Shown here one piece after another: positions 1 to 8,037 of a stretch of DNA of 23,270 nucleotides. The stretch is taken from positions 1 through 23,270 of the forward strand of contig JAEWRJ010000031.1 of NCBI GenBank assembly GCA_023460055.1. Direction: 5' to 3'. Source of the stretch: Bacillota bacterium. GTDB lineage: Bacteria; Bacillota; Clostridia; Christensenellales; Aristaeellaceae. Within the stretch, counting starts at the first letter, position 1; the number at the start of each line of letters is the position of its first letter. The position numbers were made by a program, and so were the translations under genes. The notes under the pieces were generated by a model. The model was given only the letters and a program-made list of their open reading frames with translations. It did no database searches and had not been told where the DNA came from.

Positions 1-940
1 CGATTAAATCACGGTTCCCCCGTATATCCGAGCATACTACCGGCAAACCTGCCGCCATCGCTTCCATCACAGATGCGCTGAGCCCTTCGCGGTAGGAGGG
101 AAGACAGAATATATCCGCTGTTTTATACAGCTGCTTGACATCATCACGGAAGCCGAGAAAATGGACCCTGTCCGAAACCGAGAACTTGACAGCCAATGCC
201 TTCAGCTGTTTAAGAAGCTTTCCCTGCCCGGCAATGGCGTAATGCGCGCCCGGTATGCGCTCCAAGGCTCGGATGATGATCTCATGGTTTTTATTATGGT
301 TCAATTCCCCTACCGACAATATCATGATAGCCTGCGCAGGGATGCCGAGTTCCGCCTTTTTTTGTTCACGGTCAATAGCTATACTGGCATAAGCCTCATA
401 GTCAACGCCGATGCCGGGCACATAAATCACTTCACCCTGCCGGCGCGGGCGCAGTTTATGGGAAGCAAGACTAAAATCCTCTTGGTTGATGGTAATAATC
501 AAATCAGTTGCGGATGTAAGATATTTTTCTATGGGGTAATATACCATCCAACCGCCTATAGGCCCTCCTTGATAGAAATGGAAGCCATGCGCTTGATAAA
601 TAACGTTCGGGATATGAGCCCTGCGCGCAGCCAACCGCCCCAACACGCCGCCTATAGGGGTGTTGGTATGGACGATATCAAACTTTTCACGCTTCATGAT
701 ATCATATATTTGCCTGTAAGCCTTTATATTTCCCGGATGAAGCGGATTGCGCTTGAAGTCGACCTGGTAGATGGTGATACCGTGCCGGCGCGCGTCGGCT
801 TCCATCTCGTCCGCGCTTTCATAACCCCAGTTGCTGATGATATGAAAATCGATCCCCAGATTTTTTGCTGCCAGCATACTGGCATGCGAGAATTGATTAA
901 GACGGCGGGCGAAATTGAGTATATAAAGAATTTTGCTCAT
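1..940 (-). CDS. Glycosyltransferase family 4 (GT-B fold), C-terminus beyond the window
   Basis: The reading frame opens at ATG 938-940 (MSKILYILNFARR...) and runs off the left edge after about 313 codons, so the C-terminus is missing. The N-terminal domain has the look of EpsD-like family 4 enzymes: a stretch reading HTNTPIGGVLGR is followed by YQAHGFHFYQGGP. The C-terminal nucleotide-sugar domain contains SVGELNHNKNH and, near the edge, SYREGLSASVMEAMAAGLP, which carries the E-x7-E motif of retaining GT4 enzymes. It probably adds a sugar to an undecaprenyl-linked intermediate on the cytoplasmic face. It is the last visible gene of the glycan operon, 11 bases after the formyltransferase-like gene. 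Its ribosome site is weak, so translational coupling is likely. Donor and acceptor cannot be told from sequence. A long opposite-strand frame at 161-1021 has no family features and is a shadow. Confidence 0.9.
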   Translation of the reverse strand, partial: MSKILYILNFARRLNQFSHASMLAAKNLGIDFHIISNWGYESADEMEADARRHGITIYQVDFKRNPLHPGNIKAYRQIYDIMKREKFDIVHTNTPIGGVLGRLAARRAHIPNVIYQAHGFHFYQGGPIGGWMVYYPIEKYLTSATDLIITINQEDFSLASHKLRPRRQGEVIYVPGIGVDYEAYASIAIDREQKKAELGIPAQAIMILSVGELNHNKNHEIIIRALERIPGAHYAIAGQGKLLKQLKALAVKFSVSDRVHFLGFRDDVKQLYKTADIFCLPSYREGLSASVMEAMAAGLPVVCSDIRGNRDLI

Positions 941-951
941 TTACGCCACGC

Positions 952-1884
952 TCATCCTATACTTGGACGGCCAAGAGTGACTCTGATACTCTTGAACTCA
1001 AAAGGGTTCACATCAGGCTGATTGGGATCAGCAGACAGTTTTGTCAGCCAAAGGCTTCCATTTCCTGTGAGTACCTTGATTCCCTTATTATGATCGATGG
1101 CGATTATTTTCCCGCAGACACGGCCCTCGTATGGCAGTTCATCCACGATTTGGCATCGCCATACATATAGCTTTTCCCCATTATAATAGGTATAAGCACC
1201 TGGCATTGGGTATGTGAGGGCGCGTACTAAGTTGTAGATGTCTTCGGATGATTTTGTCCAATCAATCAAACCATCATCAGGATTGCGGGAGCAGGTATAG
1301 GTCGCTTTAGATTCATCCTGCCTCTCTCCACAAGGTTTCCCGGTCTCAAGCTGGATAAGCGCTTTGGATAAAACCTCAGGCATTGCCTGAACACATTTTA
1401 CCGTAAGTGTATTGATATCATCATCGTACGATATATCGATCACCCGGCGCGCGATAATATCACCGGCATCAACTTTATCAGCCAGAAAAAAAATATTGAC
1501 TGCAGTTTGCTTTTCGCCATTGATCAGCACCCAATTCAGCGGCGCAAACCCCCTGTAACGGGGCAACGGAGCAAAGTGACTTCCGATACATGCTATCTGT
1601 GCGCAGGCACATACCTCAGGGCTGAGCATCCGGCGATAACCAAAACACATCAGATAATCAGGAGATATACGTTCACACACCGAAAGCATATAGGTCTTAT
1701 CCAGTTGATCGCTTACATTAATTGCTCGTTCCTGGCAAAACTCCTTGATCATATTGCTATAGGGTATCTTCTCATGTGGATGCTCAGGCTCGAAAAACAC
1801 CTGATCTATTTGAGCGGACTGAGCACTCATAAGTTTCAGCGCTTCGTAGCCTATCCTGCTTCCTGCAAAAAGTATATATCTCAT
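952..1884 (-). CDS. Sugar N-formyltransferase-like protein (Fmt/ArnA fold), catalytic Asn replaced
   Basis: A 310-residue protein of the formyl-THF-dependent transferase family (Fmt, ArnA N-terminal domain, sugar formyltransferases). Residues 100-124 contain H103 and the PLPRYRGFAPLNWVLINGE stretch typical of ArnA-like enzymes. D139 lies in KVDAGD, where the family's catalytic Asp sits. The C-terminal part (about 196-244) has RNPDDGLIDWT and LVRALTYPMPGAYTY, again ArnA-like. The catalytic Asn, normally two residues before the His (N-x-H), is Gly here (G101-S-H103), and the DNA reads clearly GGA-AGT-CAC. The protein may therefore be altered in chemistry or inactive. GGAG lies 9 bases before the ATG. 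In a dehydratase-aminotransferase-phosphoglycosyl transferase operon, the likely substrate is a 4-amino-4,6-dideoxy sugar nucleotide. It is not tRNA formyltransferase, judging by context and C-terminal features. Confidence 0.82.
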   Translation of the reverse strand: MRYILFAGSRIGYEALKLMSAQSAQIDQVFFEPEHPHEKIPYSNMIKEFCQERAINVSDQLDKTYMLSVCERISPDYLMCFGYRRMLSPEVCACAQIACIGSHFAPLPRYRGFAPLNWVLINGEKQTAVNIFFLADKVDAGDIIARRVIDISYDDDINTLTVKCVQAMPEVLSKALIQLETGKPCGERQDESKATYTCSRNPDDGLIDWTKSSEDIYNLVRALTYPMPGAYTYYNGEKLYVWRCQIVDELPYEGRVCGKIIAIDHNKGIKVLTGNGSLWLTKLSADPNQPDVNPFEFKSIRVTLGRPSIG

Positions 1885-1901
1885 AAATAATTCTCCAGCT
1901 T

Positions 1902-2492
1902 CTATTCAGCGGAATATACGTTGTCACGTCTTATTACAGTCAGGATCGTTTTAAGCACAATTCTTACGTCCAATAATACAGAGACATTGTTCGCATAGTA
2001 AACATCACTCTTCAAACGTTTTTTCCACTCTACGGAATTCCGGAAATATGCCTGACTATATCCTGTTATACCCGGCCTGACAGAGAGTTTTTCATAATCA
2101 TCACCTTCATAGAGCTTCTCCTGAGAAGGCAGATCTGGTCTTGGACCTACAAAACTCATCTCCCCCTTTAGAACGTTAAGCAACTGCGGAAGCTCATCAA
2201 GGGAGGTCTTGCGAAGAAATTGACCGATCTTCGTCTGCCTGTCATCATTTGGGGAGTTAAATGTAGAACCATCATCCAAACGTATATCTGGAGAGTTTAC
2301 TTTCATGCTTCTGAACTTATGCATCAAAAATACTTTTCCTCCCCTACCTAACCGTTCGGAGTTATAAAACGCAGGCCCCCCATCTTCAAGTTTAATAGCA
2401 GGAATTATAAATAAACAAATCAGGACAAAAAATGGAAACAAAACAATTGAAAAAATGAAATCCAAAAACCTCTTAAAAAAATGAACATACAT
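1902..2492 (-). CDS. Small monotopic phosphoglycosyl transferase (PglC-type bacterial sugar transferase)
   Basis: A 196-residue protein matching the size and layout of the minimal bacterial sugar transferases. A hydrophobic re-entrant segment at about 11-33 (FIFSIVLFPFFVLICLFII) is followed by the cytoplasmic catalytic domain. That domain holds KFRSM (59-63), LRKTSLDELPQLLNVLKGEM with the catalytic Asp-Glu pair D99-E100, and SFVGPRPD (113-120). RPGITGY follows. The enzyme transfers a phospho-sugar from a UDP-sugar to undecaprenyl phosphate and so starts glycan assembly. The gene lies 48 bases after the aminotransferase gene and 17 before the formyltransferase-like gene. The only SD-like GGAG is 16 bases before the ATG, which is long; I see no better start. 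In Campylobacter the substrate of this family is UDP-diNAcBac; here it is inferred to be the product of the neighbouring genes. Confidence 0.9.
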   Translation of the reverse strand: MYVHFFKRFLDFIFSIVLFPFFVLICLFIIPAIKLEDGGPAFYNSERLGRGGKVFLMHKFRSMKVNSPDIRLDDGSTFNSPNDDRQTKIGQFLRKTSLDELPQLLNVLKGEMSFVGPRPDLPSQEKLYEGDDYEKLSVRPGITGYSQAYFRNSVEWKKRLKSDVYYANNVSVLLDVRIVLKTILTVIRRDNVYSAE

Positions 2493-2540
2493 CGAGTAGA
2501 AATTTAAACTCCTAATAATCTAAACATTTAGAGTTGGAAC

Positions 2541-3752
2541 TTAAACTGCAATTCTCATCTTCTTTAAAACTGACGTGAAACTTTCAATAACATAATCAAC
2601 TTCATCATCCGTCAGTAATGTATGGGAGGGTAAAGTCACTTCATTGCAATACTGTGCATAAGCATTCGGATAGTCCTTAATATTGAATCCCATCTTTTGA
2701 TATGCTGTAAACATAGGCAACGGTTTAAAATGTACGTTGCAGGAAATGCCCAGCAATGCCATTTTAGCAATAATTTTATTTCGGGTTTGCTCATCAGCCC
2801 CCGGCAATCGTGCAAGATATAGATGCCCGTTTCCCTGATAATCTTCACCATGATGCTGTAGACGTTCAATACCTAAGGGGAGGAAAGCTTTATCGTATGC
2901 GGCGATGGTCTTCATACGTTTTTCCATCAGTTTCGGAAATCTTTCCAGCTGAGCCAATCCGAGCGCTGCCGTCATGTCAGTCATATTGCATTTATAACCT
3001 GGATAAATGATATCATACTCCCAGGAGCCCAAAGACATCTTGGACAAAGCGTCCTTATTCTGCCCATGCAGGGAAAGAAGCTGCAAATCCTTGTAGACAT
3101 CAACATTATCAAGAGCATCATTATCTCTCCAAGTGATTGCGCCGCCTTCAGCTGTAGTTAGATTTTTTACTGCGTGGAAAGAAAAAGCAGTAAAATCAGC
3201 CACTGCTCCTGATGGAATATTATGATAGCTTGCTCCTATGGAATGGGCTGCATCTCCCAGAACAATAGGGCGATGATAAGCCTCCTGCAAATCATTGGAA
3301 GGTTTAAAGATATGCTTTTTGCTTTCAACGGCAGCAAATATCTTATCATAGTCCACCATCACCCCACCCAAATCAACAGGAATCACGACCTTTGTACGTT
3401 CAGTGATCGCAGCTGTAAGTTTCTCAGGATCCATAAAAAATGTGCCCGGGACTGTATCGACTAAAACCACCTTTGCTCCGACGTGTTGGATTACAGAGGC
3501 CGATGCGGTGTATGTATAGGCGCTGGTAATCACTTCATCGCCAGGTCCAACACCAAAGAAATGCAAAACAAGTTCCATTGCCGCAGTCGCAGAGTTAAGG
3601 CAGATTACTGTTGAGGTACCAAAAAAGGATGCAAGCTCTTTTTCAAACTGCTTGGTTTTCGGCCCTGTAGTAATCCATCCCGATCTCAACGCTTCAACAA
3701 CGTACTGAATCTCAAGCTCCGAAATATCAGGCGGCGAAAATGAAATCTTCAA
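2541..3752 (-). CDS. DegT/DnrJ/EryC1/StrS-family sugar-nucleotide aminotransferase
   Basis: A PLP-dependent enzyme that would aminate a 4-keto-6-deoxy sugar nucleotide using an amino-acid donor. I start it at TTG 3750-3752 (MKISFSPPDISELEIQ), because GGAGG lies 8 bases upstream; a TTG seven codons earlier overlaps that ribosome site. This gives 403 residues, normal for the family. The Schiff-base Lys is K196 in FSFHAVKNLTTAEGG. The cofactor-ring Asp is D167 in LGDAAHSIG. The N-terminal SGWITTGP and the CLNSATAAMEL phosphate-binding stretch are also typical. It lies between the 4,6-dehydratase and the phosphoglycosyl transferase, so it most likely corresponds to PglE-like enzymes of the bacillosamine pathway. 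Position 4 amination is inferred from context; a PseC-like or other regiochemistry cannot be excluded. Confidence 0.9.
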   Translation of the reverse strand: MKISFSPPDISELEIQYVVEALRSGWITTGPKTKQFEKELASFFGTSTVICLNSATAAMELVLHFFGVGPGDEVITSAYTYTASASVIQHVGAKVVLVDTVPGTFFMDPEKLTAAITERTKVVIPVDLGGVMVDYDKIFAAVESKKHIFKPSNDLQEAYHRPIVLGDAAHSIGASYHNIPSGAVADFTAFSFHAVKNLTTAEGGAITWRDNDALDNVDVYKDLQLLSLHGQNKDALSKMSLGSWEYDIIYPGYKCNMTDMTAALGLAQLERFPKLMEKRMKTIAAYDKAFLPLGIERLQHHGEDYQGNGHLYLARLPGADEQTRNKIIAKMALLGISCNVHFKPLPMFTAYQKMGFNIKDYPNAYAQYCNEVTLPSHTLLTDDEVDYVIESFTSVLKKMRIAV

Positions 3753-3816
3753 TACTCTATCCTCCAGCTTCAATCAAGATACATAATACACGCCGTTTAC
3801 ATACCTGTCTATATGA

Positions 3817-5775
3817 TTACCCAACGAGTTGACCGGAAGATAGTTGGGCAGTATCCCCAAGTACGCGCGCGTCTCTTATTTCCTGAGCCTCATCCGCATG
3901 GTCATTCACTGCATCAGGATCAAAGTAATTAGGTACCAACTCTTTCATTAATGCCCTCATGTCATCATCTTGGACTTCATCAGCTATCGCCTTGCGAAGG
4001 ATGGATATTCTTTGTTCAATATCCTGCCTGTCTATCGGTGCTTGTCGTTCTATAAAGATCCGGTCTTCCTCAGTACTCTCGCAGTCCTCATTCTTTACAA
4101 GTAGTTCTTCATATAGCTTTTCGCCCGGCCGAAGCCCAACTTCCTTAACCTCAATATCAACGCCTGGTTTAAGGCCCGACAAATAGATAAGTTTCAATGC
4201 AAGGTCATAGATCCGGATTGGTTTTCCCATGTCCAGCACATATATTTCAGATTTCTCAGCGCGGCGTCCGCTTCTGATAACCAACTGAGCAGCTTCGGGA
4301 ATTGTCATAAAATATCGGATGATACGTTTGTCCGTGATAGTAACTGGTCCGCCTTCAGCAATTTGCTGTCTGAACAAGGGAATGACGGATCCATTTGATC
4401 CCAACACATTTCCAAAGCGTACAGCTACAAAATCAGTTTTACTGTCCTTGCGGCTCTGAATGATCATTTCACACATGCGCTTTGTAGCACCCATAATATT
4501 TGTTGGATTTACGGCTTTGTCTGTAGATATCATCACAAAGCGTTCTGTTCCACAAAGTTCAGCAGCATTGATTGTATTATAGGTACCCAACACGTTATTC
4601 TGTACAGCTTCAACACAGTTGCTCTCCATGAGAGGGACATGTTTATGCGCGGCCGCGTGAAAAACTATTTGAGGACGTATCCTTTCGAATATCCTTTGGA
4701 TCTGTGTTTCATTACAAACTGACGCAATTACAACATCAACTGATAGATCATCACCATATCGTCTTTTCAGCTCCTGCTCAACATCATATGCGCCATTTTC
4801 ATAGACATCCAGCAATACAAGCTTCTTTGGCTGCATTCCTGCCAGTTGTCTGCTCAGTTCACTGCCAATCGATCCACCTGCGCCGGTAATTAATATTGTT
4901 TTATCTTTATAGTAGTTTGGTGTCTCATTGCCTTGAATAATGACTGGTTCACGGAATAGCAGATCTTCAATGTTTATGTCCCTAATCGTCCGCTTATCAT
5001 CATGGTCCAGCTGCTCAGAAGCGTAATCATATACAAGTACTTTGCATCCGGTCTGGAGATATGCCTTAACAATCTCTTCCCGAGATGCCATATCCATGTT
5101 AGGCATTGTCAAGATGATTGCCTCAACAGATAAAGACGGCAACTCGCGAATAGCATCTTTATCAGGCCCGATGACTTTAATGCCTTCAATCATTGATCCG
5201 ATCTTTTTGGGATCATTATCAATAAAGAATGTGGGGCGATATCGAGATGAATGTGTCGACAGAAGCTCTTTAGCTAACATAGCCCCTAAATCACCGGCGC
5301 CAACAATGGCAACGTCGATAGTGGAGGTCACACGCTCTATCGATCCATCATGCCATGGAAGTCTAAGCAGTTCGGGCCTTCTTCTTAAAAACTGATAGAC
5401 AAACCTTGCTGATAATGTCATCAACAAGCCAATGCCAATTGCAGCAACTGTATTGGGAAAAGATAGATGATAGATAAACACAAACCTATCAATCGCAAGA
5501 TAAATAAGTCCACCGAGCATATCAGCAACAACCATTAAAAGATAAACATCTGATGAGGCATACCGCCACAATTGGCGGTAAACCTTCATTAAGAATCGGG
5601 CAGAAAAAACACAAGCTAACATCAAGAAATAAAAGTTAATAACATTAGTTATGTCTAGATATTCTTCTATTATCCCAACTCTATTTAAAATAAGCCAATA
5701 GCCAATACTAATTAAGACAATGTCTACAACCACAAGAATAATCTGACGTGATCTGTCTTTTATCCGCTGCAACAT
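3817..5775 (-). CDS. Membrane-bound NDP-sugar 4,6-dehydratase (PglF/CapD/FlaA1 family)
   Basis: A 652-residue protein, the full length of the long dehydratase family. The N-terminal part has about four membrane segments (roughly 11-30, 44-62, 78-95, 106-127). A first Rossmann-like domain carries VGAGDLGA (158-165), and the catalytic NAD domain starts with ITGAGGSIGSEL (296-307). FHAAAHKHVPLMESN (372-386) and ISTDKAVNPTNIMGATK (416-432) follow. In the last motif the usual short-chain dehydrogenase Tyr is Met (MGATK), as is normal for these inverting or retaining dehydratases. The reaction is oxidation, C5-C6 elimination of water and reduction to a 4-keto-6-deoxy sugar nucleotide, most often from UDP-GlcNAc. 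AAAGG lies 9 bases before the ATG. It is the first gene of the glycan operon, after a 184-base leader and promoter region. Confidence 0.93.
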   Translation of the reverse strand: MLQRIKDRSRQIILVVVDIVLISIGYWLILNRVGIIEEYLDITNVINFYFLMLACVFSARFLMKVYRQLWRYASSDVYLLMVVADMLGGLIYLAIDRFVFIYHLSFPNTVAAIGIGLLMTLSARFVYQFLRRRPELLRLPWHDGSIERVTSTIDVAIVGAGDLGAMLAKELLSTHSSRYRPTFFIDNDPKKIGSMIEGIKVIGPDKDAIRELPSLSVEAIILTMPNMDMASREEIVKAYLQTGCKVLVYDYASEQLDHDDKRTIRDINIEDLLFREPVIIQGNETPNYYKDKTILITGAGGSIGSELSRQLAGMQPKKLVLLDVYENGAYDVEQELKRRYGDDLSVDVVIASVCNETQIQRIFERIRPQIVFHAAAHKHVPLMESNCVEAVQNNVLGTYNTINAAELCGTERFVMISTDKAVNPTNIMGATKRMCEMIIQSRKDSKTDFVAVRFGNVLGSNGSVIPLFRQQIAEGGPVTITDKRIIRYFMTIPEAAQLVIRSGRRAEKSEIYVLDMGKPIRIYDLALKLIYLSGLKPGVDIEVKEVGLRPGEKLYEELLVKNEDCESTEEDRIFIERQAPIDRQDIEQRISILRKAIADEVQDDDMRALMKELVPNYFDPDAVNDHADEAQEIRDARVLGDTAQLSSGQLVG

Positions 5776-5788
5776 AACTATCTGCCTT

Positions 5789-5806
5789 TCACCATTGTAA
5801 TGGTGA
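5789..5806 (-). repeat. Perfect inverted repeat beside the dehydratase ribosome site
   Basis: TCACCATT and AATGGTGA form 8-base perfect arms around a 2-base centre. On the transcribed strand the element ends right where the GAAAGG ribosome site of the dehydratase gene begins, in the leader of the glycan operon. It could be a dimeric repressor operator. As RNA a 2-base loop is too tight, but the inner pairs could open and still give a hairpin next to the ribosome site. No regulator gene is nearby to assign it to. Confidence 0.5.
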
Positions 5807-5823
5807 TTTCATAAAACATGATA

Positions 5824-5846
5824 TTCAGCTGCTAATTTTAGCTGAA
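5824..5846 (-). repeat. Inverted repeat at the start of the glycan-operon leader
   Basis: TTCAGCT and AGCTGAA arms of 7 bases flank a 9-base centre. The element lies only a few bases downstream of the predicted transcription start (about 5852), so it could be an operator that blocks promoter clearance or a 5' hairpin of the mRNA. Confidence 0.45.
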
Positions 5847-5858
5847 CATCTGTCAATT

Positions 5859-5887
5859 ACAGTAGCATATGCACAAGCAAAAGTCAA
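5859..5887 (-). promoter_or_regulatory. Predicted sigma-A promoter of the glycan operon
   Basis: On the minus strand TTGACT (5882-5887) and TACTGT (5859-5864) are separated by 17 bases. The predicted start is near 5852, leaving a leader of about 75 bases before the dehydratase ATG. The surrounding sequence is AT-rich. The -10 element is imperfect, so the call is moderate. Confidence 0.5.
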
Positions 5888-5959
5888 TATATGTATATTT
5901 CTAAACAAAATATGCGAGATGTAACTTAAGATTTGTGAATACCTTTACCGTTATGACTG

Positions 5960-6430
5960 TTAAATTTTGGAAGATTTTGGTTTCCCCAATACCTCCTGCA
6001 TAATAACTGCCTTGACAATCCCTTGTCCGGTCAAGTCAGGCAAAAAGTCCGGGAGAGGTTCCGGGAGAACCATATCCGCTCCCGCCTCACTGCTATAAAT
6101 TCTGTCTGCTTCCCGTGAATCTTCAGTGACAGGACTTCCATCCCAATCATCTTGGGTGAGGCGAGCAGTCAGTGGTTCCCAACGGTCGTGTTCGACGCTA
6201 TCTTTGCTTCGCGTTGAGATGGGTTTATATGCGGATGCAGGTACATCCCTCTTGGCAGGTTCATACTCCCTTACAGACTGAGTGCTTTGGTATGACCTGA
6301 CTTCCTGTGGTTTTGCAGCGACAGGATAAGGAGGAGGATTTTTAAAACGCTCCATTAGCTTGCGCGGCTTTATAAAAGCTCTCAATATGATAAAGAATAT
6401 AAATAAAACTATCGTTGCAAATTGATCCAA
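5960..6430 (-). CDS. Uncharacterised single-pass membrane protein downstream of floA
   Basis: I do not recognise a named family. The 156-residue protein begins at TTG 6428-6430, chosen because AGGAGG lies 8 bases upstream. A single hydrophobic segment (about 4-18, FATIVLFIFFIILRAF) is followed by a basic cluster (KPRKLMERFK), so the rest is probably cytoplasmic. Residues 30-125 are polar, rich in Pro, Ser, Glu and Asp, and likely disordered. The last 25 residues (LTGQGIVKAVIMQEVLGKPK) form a short hydrophobic helix-like end that looks conserved in style, a possible interaction module. The gene is 37 bases after floA and in the same operon, so a role in the FloA membrane scaffold is possible. 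That is inference from position only. It may also be read together with the downstream glycan operon, since I see no terminator between them. Confidence 0.75.
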   Translation of the reverse strand: MDQFATIVLFIFFIILRAFIKPRKLMERFKNPPPYPVAAKPQEVRSYQSTQSVREYEPAKRDVPASAYKPISTRSKDSVEHDRWEPLTARLTQDDWDGSPVTEDSREADRIYSSEAGADMVLPEPLPDFLPDLTGQGIVKAVIMQEVLGKPKSSKI

Positions 6431-6467
6431 ACCCTTATCCTCCTTTCGCTATGTTCCTTATTGTCAC

Positions 6468-7475
6468 TTATTTCTGACCGGGGTTATCCTGGTGCGGCGG
6501 AATTAAGGGCTCGGTTGCTTTTGCTATCCCGTCGCGCATATGGGTGTCAGCCTGCACGTTTTGCAGCTGGTAGTATTCCATAACGCCGAGTTTTCCGGAT
6601 CTCAACGCCTCCGCCAGGGCCAAAGGCACTTCTGCTTCGGCGGCAACTACCTTGGCGCGCATCTCCTGCACTTCTGCCTTCATTTCCTGCTCACGGGCAA
6701 CAGCCATGGCCCTGCGCTCTTCCGCGCGTGCCTGAGCGATGCGCTTATCAGCTTCGGCCTGATCCATCTGCAGTTGAGCGCCTATATTGCGGCCAACGTC
6801 AACATCAGCGATATCGATTGACAATATTTCAAATGCTGTACCCGCATCCAGGCCTTTATTCAGCACCGTATGGCTGATAAGGTCCGGGTTCTCAAGCACG
6901 GCTTTATGCGTATCGGCGGAGCCGATTGTGGTCACGATGCCTTCGCCCACGCGGGCCATGACGGTCTCTTCCCCGGCGCCGCCGATGAGCTGCTGAATGT
7001 TGGTGCGCACAGTTACGCGGGCCTTGGCGCGCAGTTCAATGCCGTCACGCGCGATAGCGGCGACCGACGGGCTTTCAATAACCTTGGGAATAACCGACAT
7101 CTGAACAGCCTCGAGGACATCACGGCCTGCCAGGTCAATGGCACAAGCCTGCTCAAAAGGCAGCTTGATGCCCGCTTGCTGGGCGGATATCAAGGCCTTG
7201 ACCACACGCTCGATGTTGCCGCCGGCCAGGAAATGCTTTTCCAGCTGATTCAAGCTGATATCCAGGCCCGCCTTGGTTGCCGTGATCAGGGCATCCACCA
7301 GCCGATGCGGAGAAATTCTGCGAAGACGCATACCGATCAGCATGATGATGGTCAGCGGAACGCCGGATGACCGCGCCCGGATCCAGAGGCCCAATGGCAC
7401 ATACCGCAGGAATACGAGAACTATGAGCGCGACAGCCACAATGATCAAACCGGTTAAAATCTCTGGGAAATACAT
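6468..7475 (-). CDS. floA: Flotillin-like membrane scaffold protein FloA (YqfA family)
   Basis: A 335-residue protein close to the usual FloA length of about 330. An N-terminal membrane segment (about 5-23, EILTGLIIVAVALIVLVFL) is followed by the family's PLGLWIRARSSGVPL. Further landmarks are MLIGMRLRRISPHRLVDALI, the SPHB region, and GTAFEILSIDIADVDVGRNIGAQL. A long charged coiled-coil rich in Ala, Glu and Arg follows (about 235-285), ending in PLALAEALRSG. FloA organises functional membrane microdomains. The start is ATG 7473-7475: AGGAGG lies just upstream, and an in-frame ATG five codons earlier overlaps that ribosome site. It follows nfeD by 58 bases, the conserved nfeD-floA pairing of Bacillota. 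Confidence 0.95.
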   Translation of the reverse strand: MYFPEILTGLIIVAVALIVLVFLRYVPLGLWIRARSSGVPLTIIMLIGMRLRRISPHRLVDALITATKAGLDISLNQLEKHFLAGGNIERVVKALISAQQAGIKLPFEQACAIDLAGRDVLEAVQMSVIPKVIESPSVAAIARDGIELRAKARVTVRTNIQQLIGGAGEETVMARVGEGIVTTIGSADTHKAVLENPDLISHTVLNKGLDAGTAFEILSIDIADVDVGRNIGAQLQMDQAEADKRIAQARAEERRAMAVAREQEMKAEVQEMRAKVVAAEAEVPLALAEALRSGKLGVMEYYQLQNVQADTHMRDGIAKATEPLIPPHQDNPGQK

Positions 7476-7533
7476 ACTACTTTCCTCCATTTGCGTTGAT
7501 CAGGTACAATTCAGTTATGAAAATGTTCAACCT

Positions 7534-8016
7534 CTATATCTTTTGGACAAGAACGCGGCTTCCTTCAACCTCTTCTACGCGGACAGCGGCACCTCTTTCG
7601 ATATATTCTCCCGCGCTGACAACATTCACCCTGTCTCCATCAATCAACACAATGCCTGCAGGACGAAGCACCGTCTGAGTAATCCCTGTTTTATGGAGAT
7701 ACTTATGCATATCCGCCGCTTCATCTGTACTCAGATTATCATGAAGCATCAGTGGAGAACGTGAAATACGCCCCTTAGTCGCTGATCTGAGAAAAATAAT
7801 AACAGACGCGCTGCCCAGCGCCAGCACAACTACCGTGGCCCCAAGGCCCGCGTAGGCCCCATGTTCCATCCAGGTAAAGACAACACTCGCTGCAAGAAGC
7901 AGCAAGCCGGCAATTCCCGGCAAACCAAACCCAGGCATAAAAAATTCGACCACCAACAAAACAATACCGATAACGGCGCAGATGATGATGGGCAGGTTTT
8001 GCATGATAAAGTCCAT
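7534..8016 (-). CDS. NfeD-family membrane protein, short form
   Basis: A 160-residue protein with two or three membrane segments in the first 75 residues: LPIIICAVIGIVLLVVEFFM, then GLPGIAGLLLLAASVVF, then GLGATVVVLALGSASVIIFL. The Gly-Pro-rich turn FFMPGFGLPGIAG is the NfeD hallmark. A C-terminal OB-fold-like domain (about 105-160) has GITQTVLRPAG, VLIDGDRVNVVSAGEYIERG and VRVEEVEGSRVLV. It lacks the N-terminal ClpP-like protease of long NfeD proteins. It partners FloA. The start is ATG 8014-8016, after a GGGGGTGAG ribosome site; an in-frame ATG seven codons upstream lies inside the predicted promoter start region and is unlikely to be used. Confidence 0.92.
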   Translation of the reverse strand: MDFIMQNLPIIICAVIGIVLLVVEFFMPGFGLPGIAGLLLLAASVVFTWMEHGAYAGLGATVVVLALGSASVIIFLRSATKGRISRSPLMLHDNLSTDEAADMHKYLHKTGITQTVLRPAGIVLIDGDRVNVVSAGEYIERGAAVRVEEVEGSRVLVQKI

Positions 8017-8037
8017 AAACTCACCCCCTATGTTCAT

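Noticed and set aside
161..1021. Long plus-strand open frame of 286 codons
   Set aside because: It is antisense to a clear family 4 glycosyltransferase with an E-x7-E motif; the frame itself has no family features or ribosome site.
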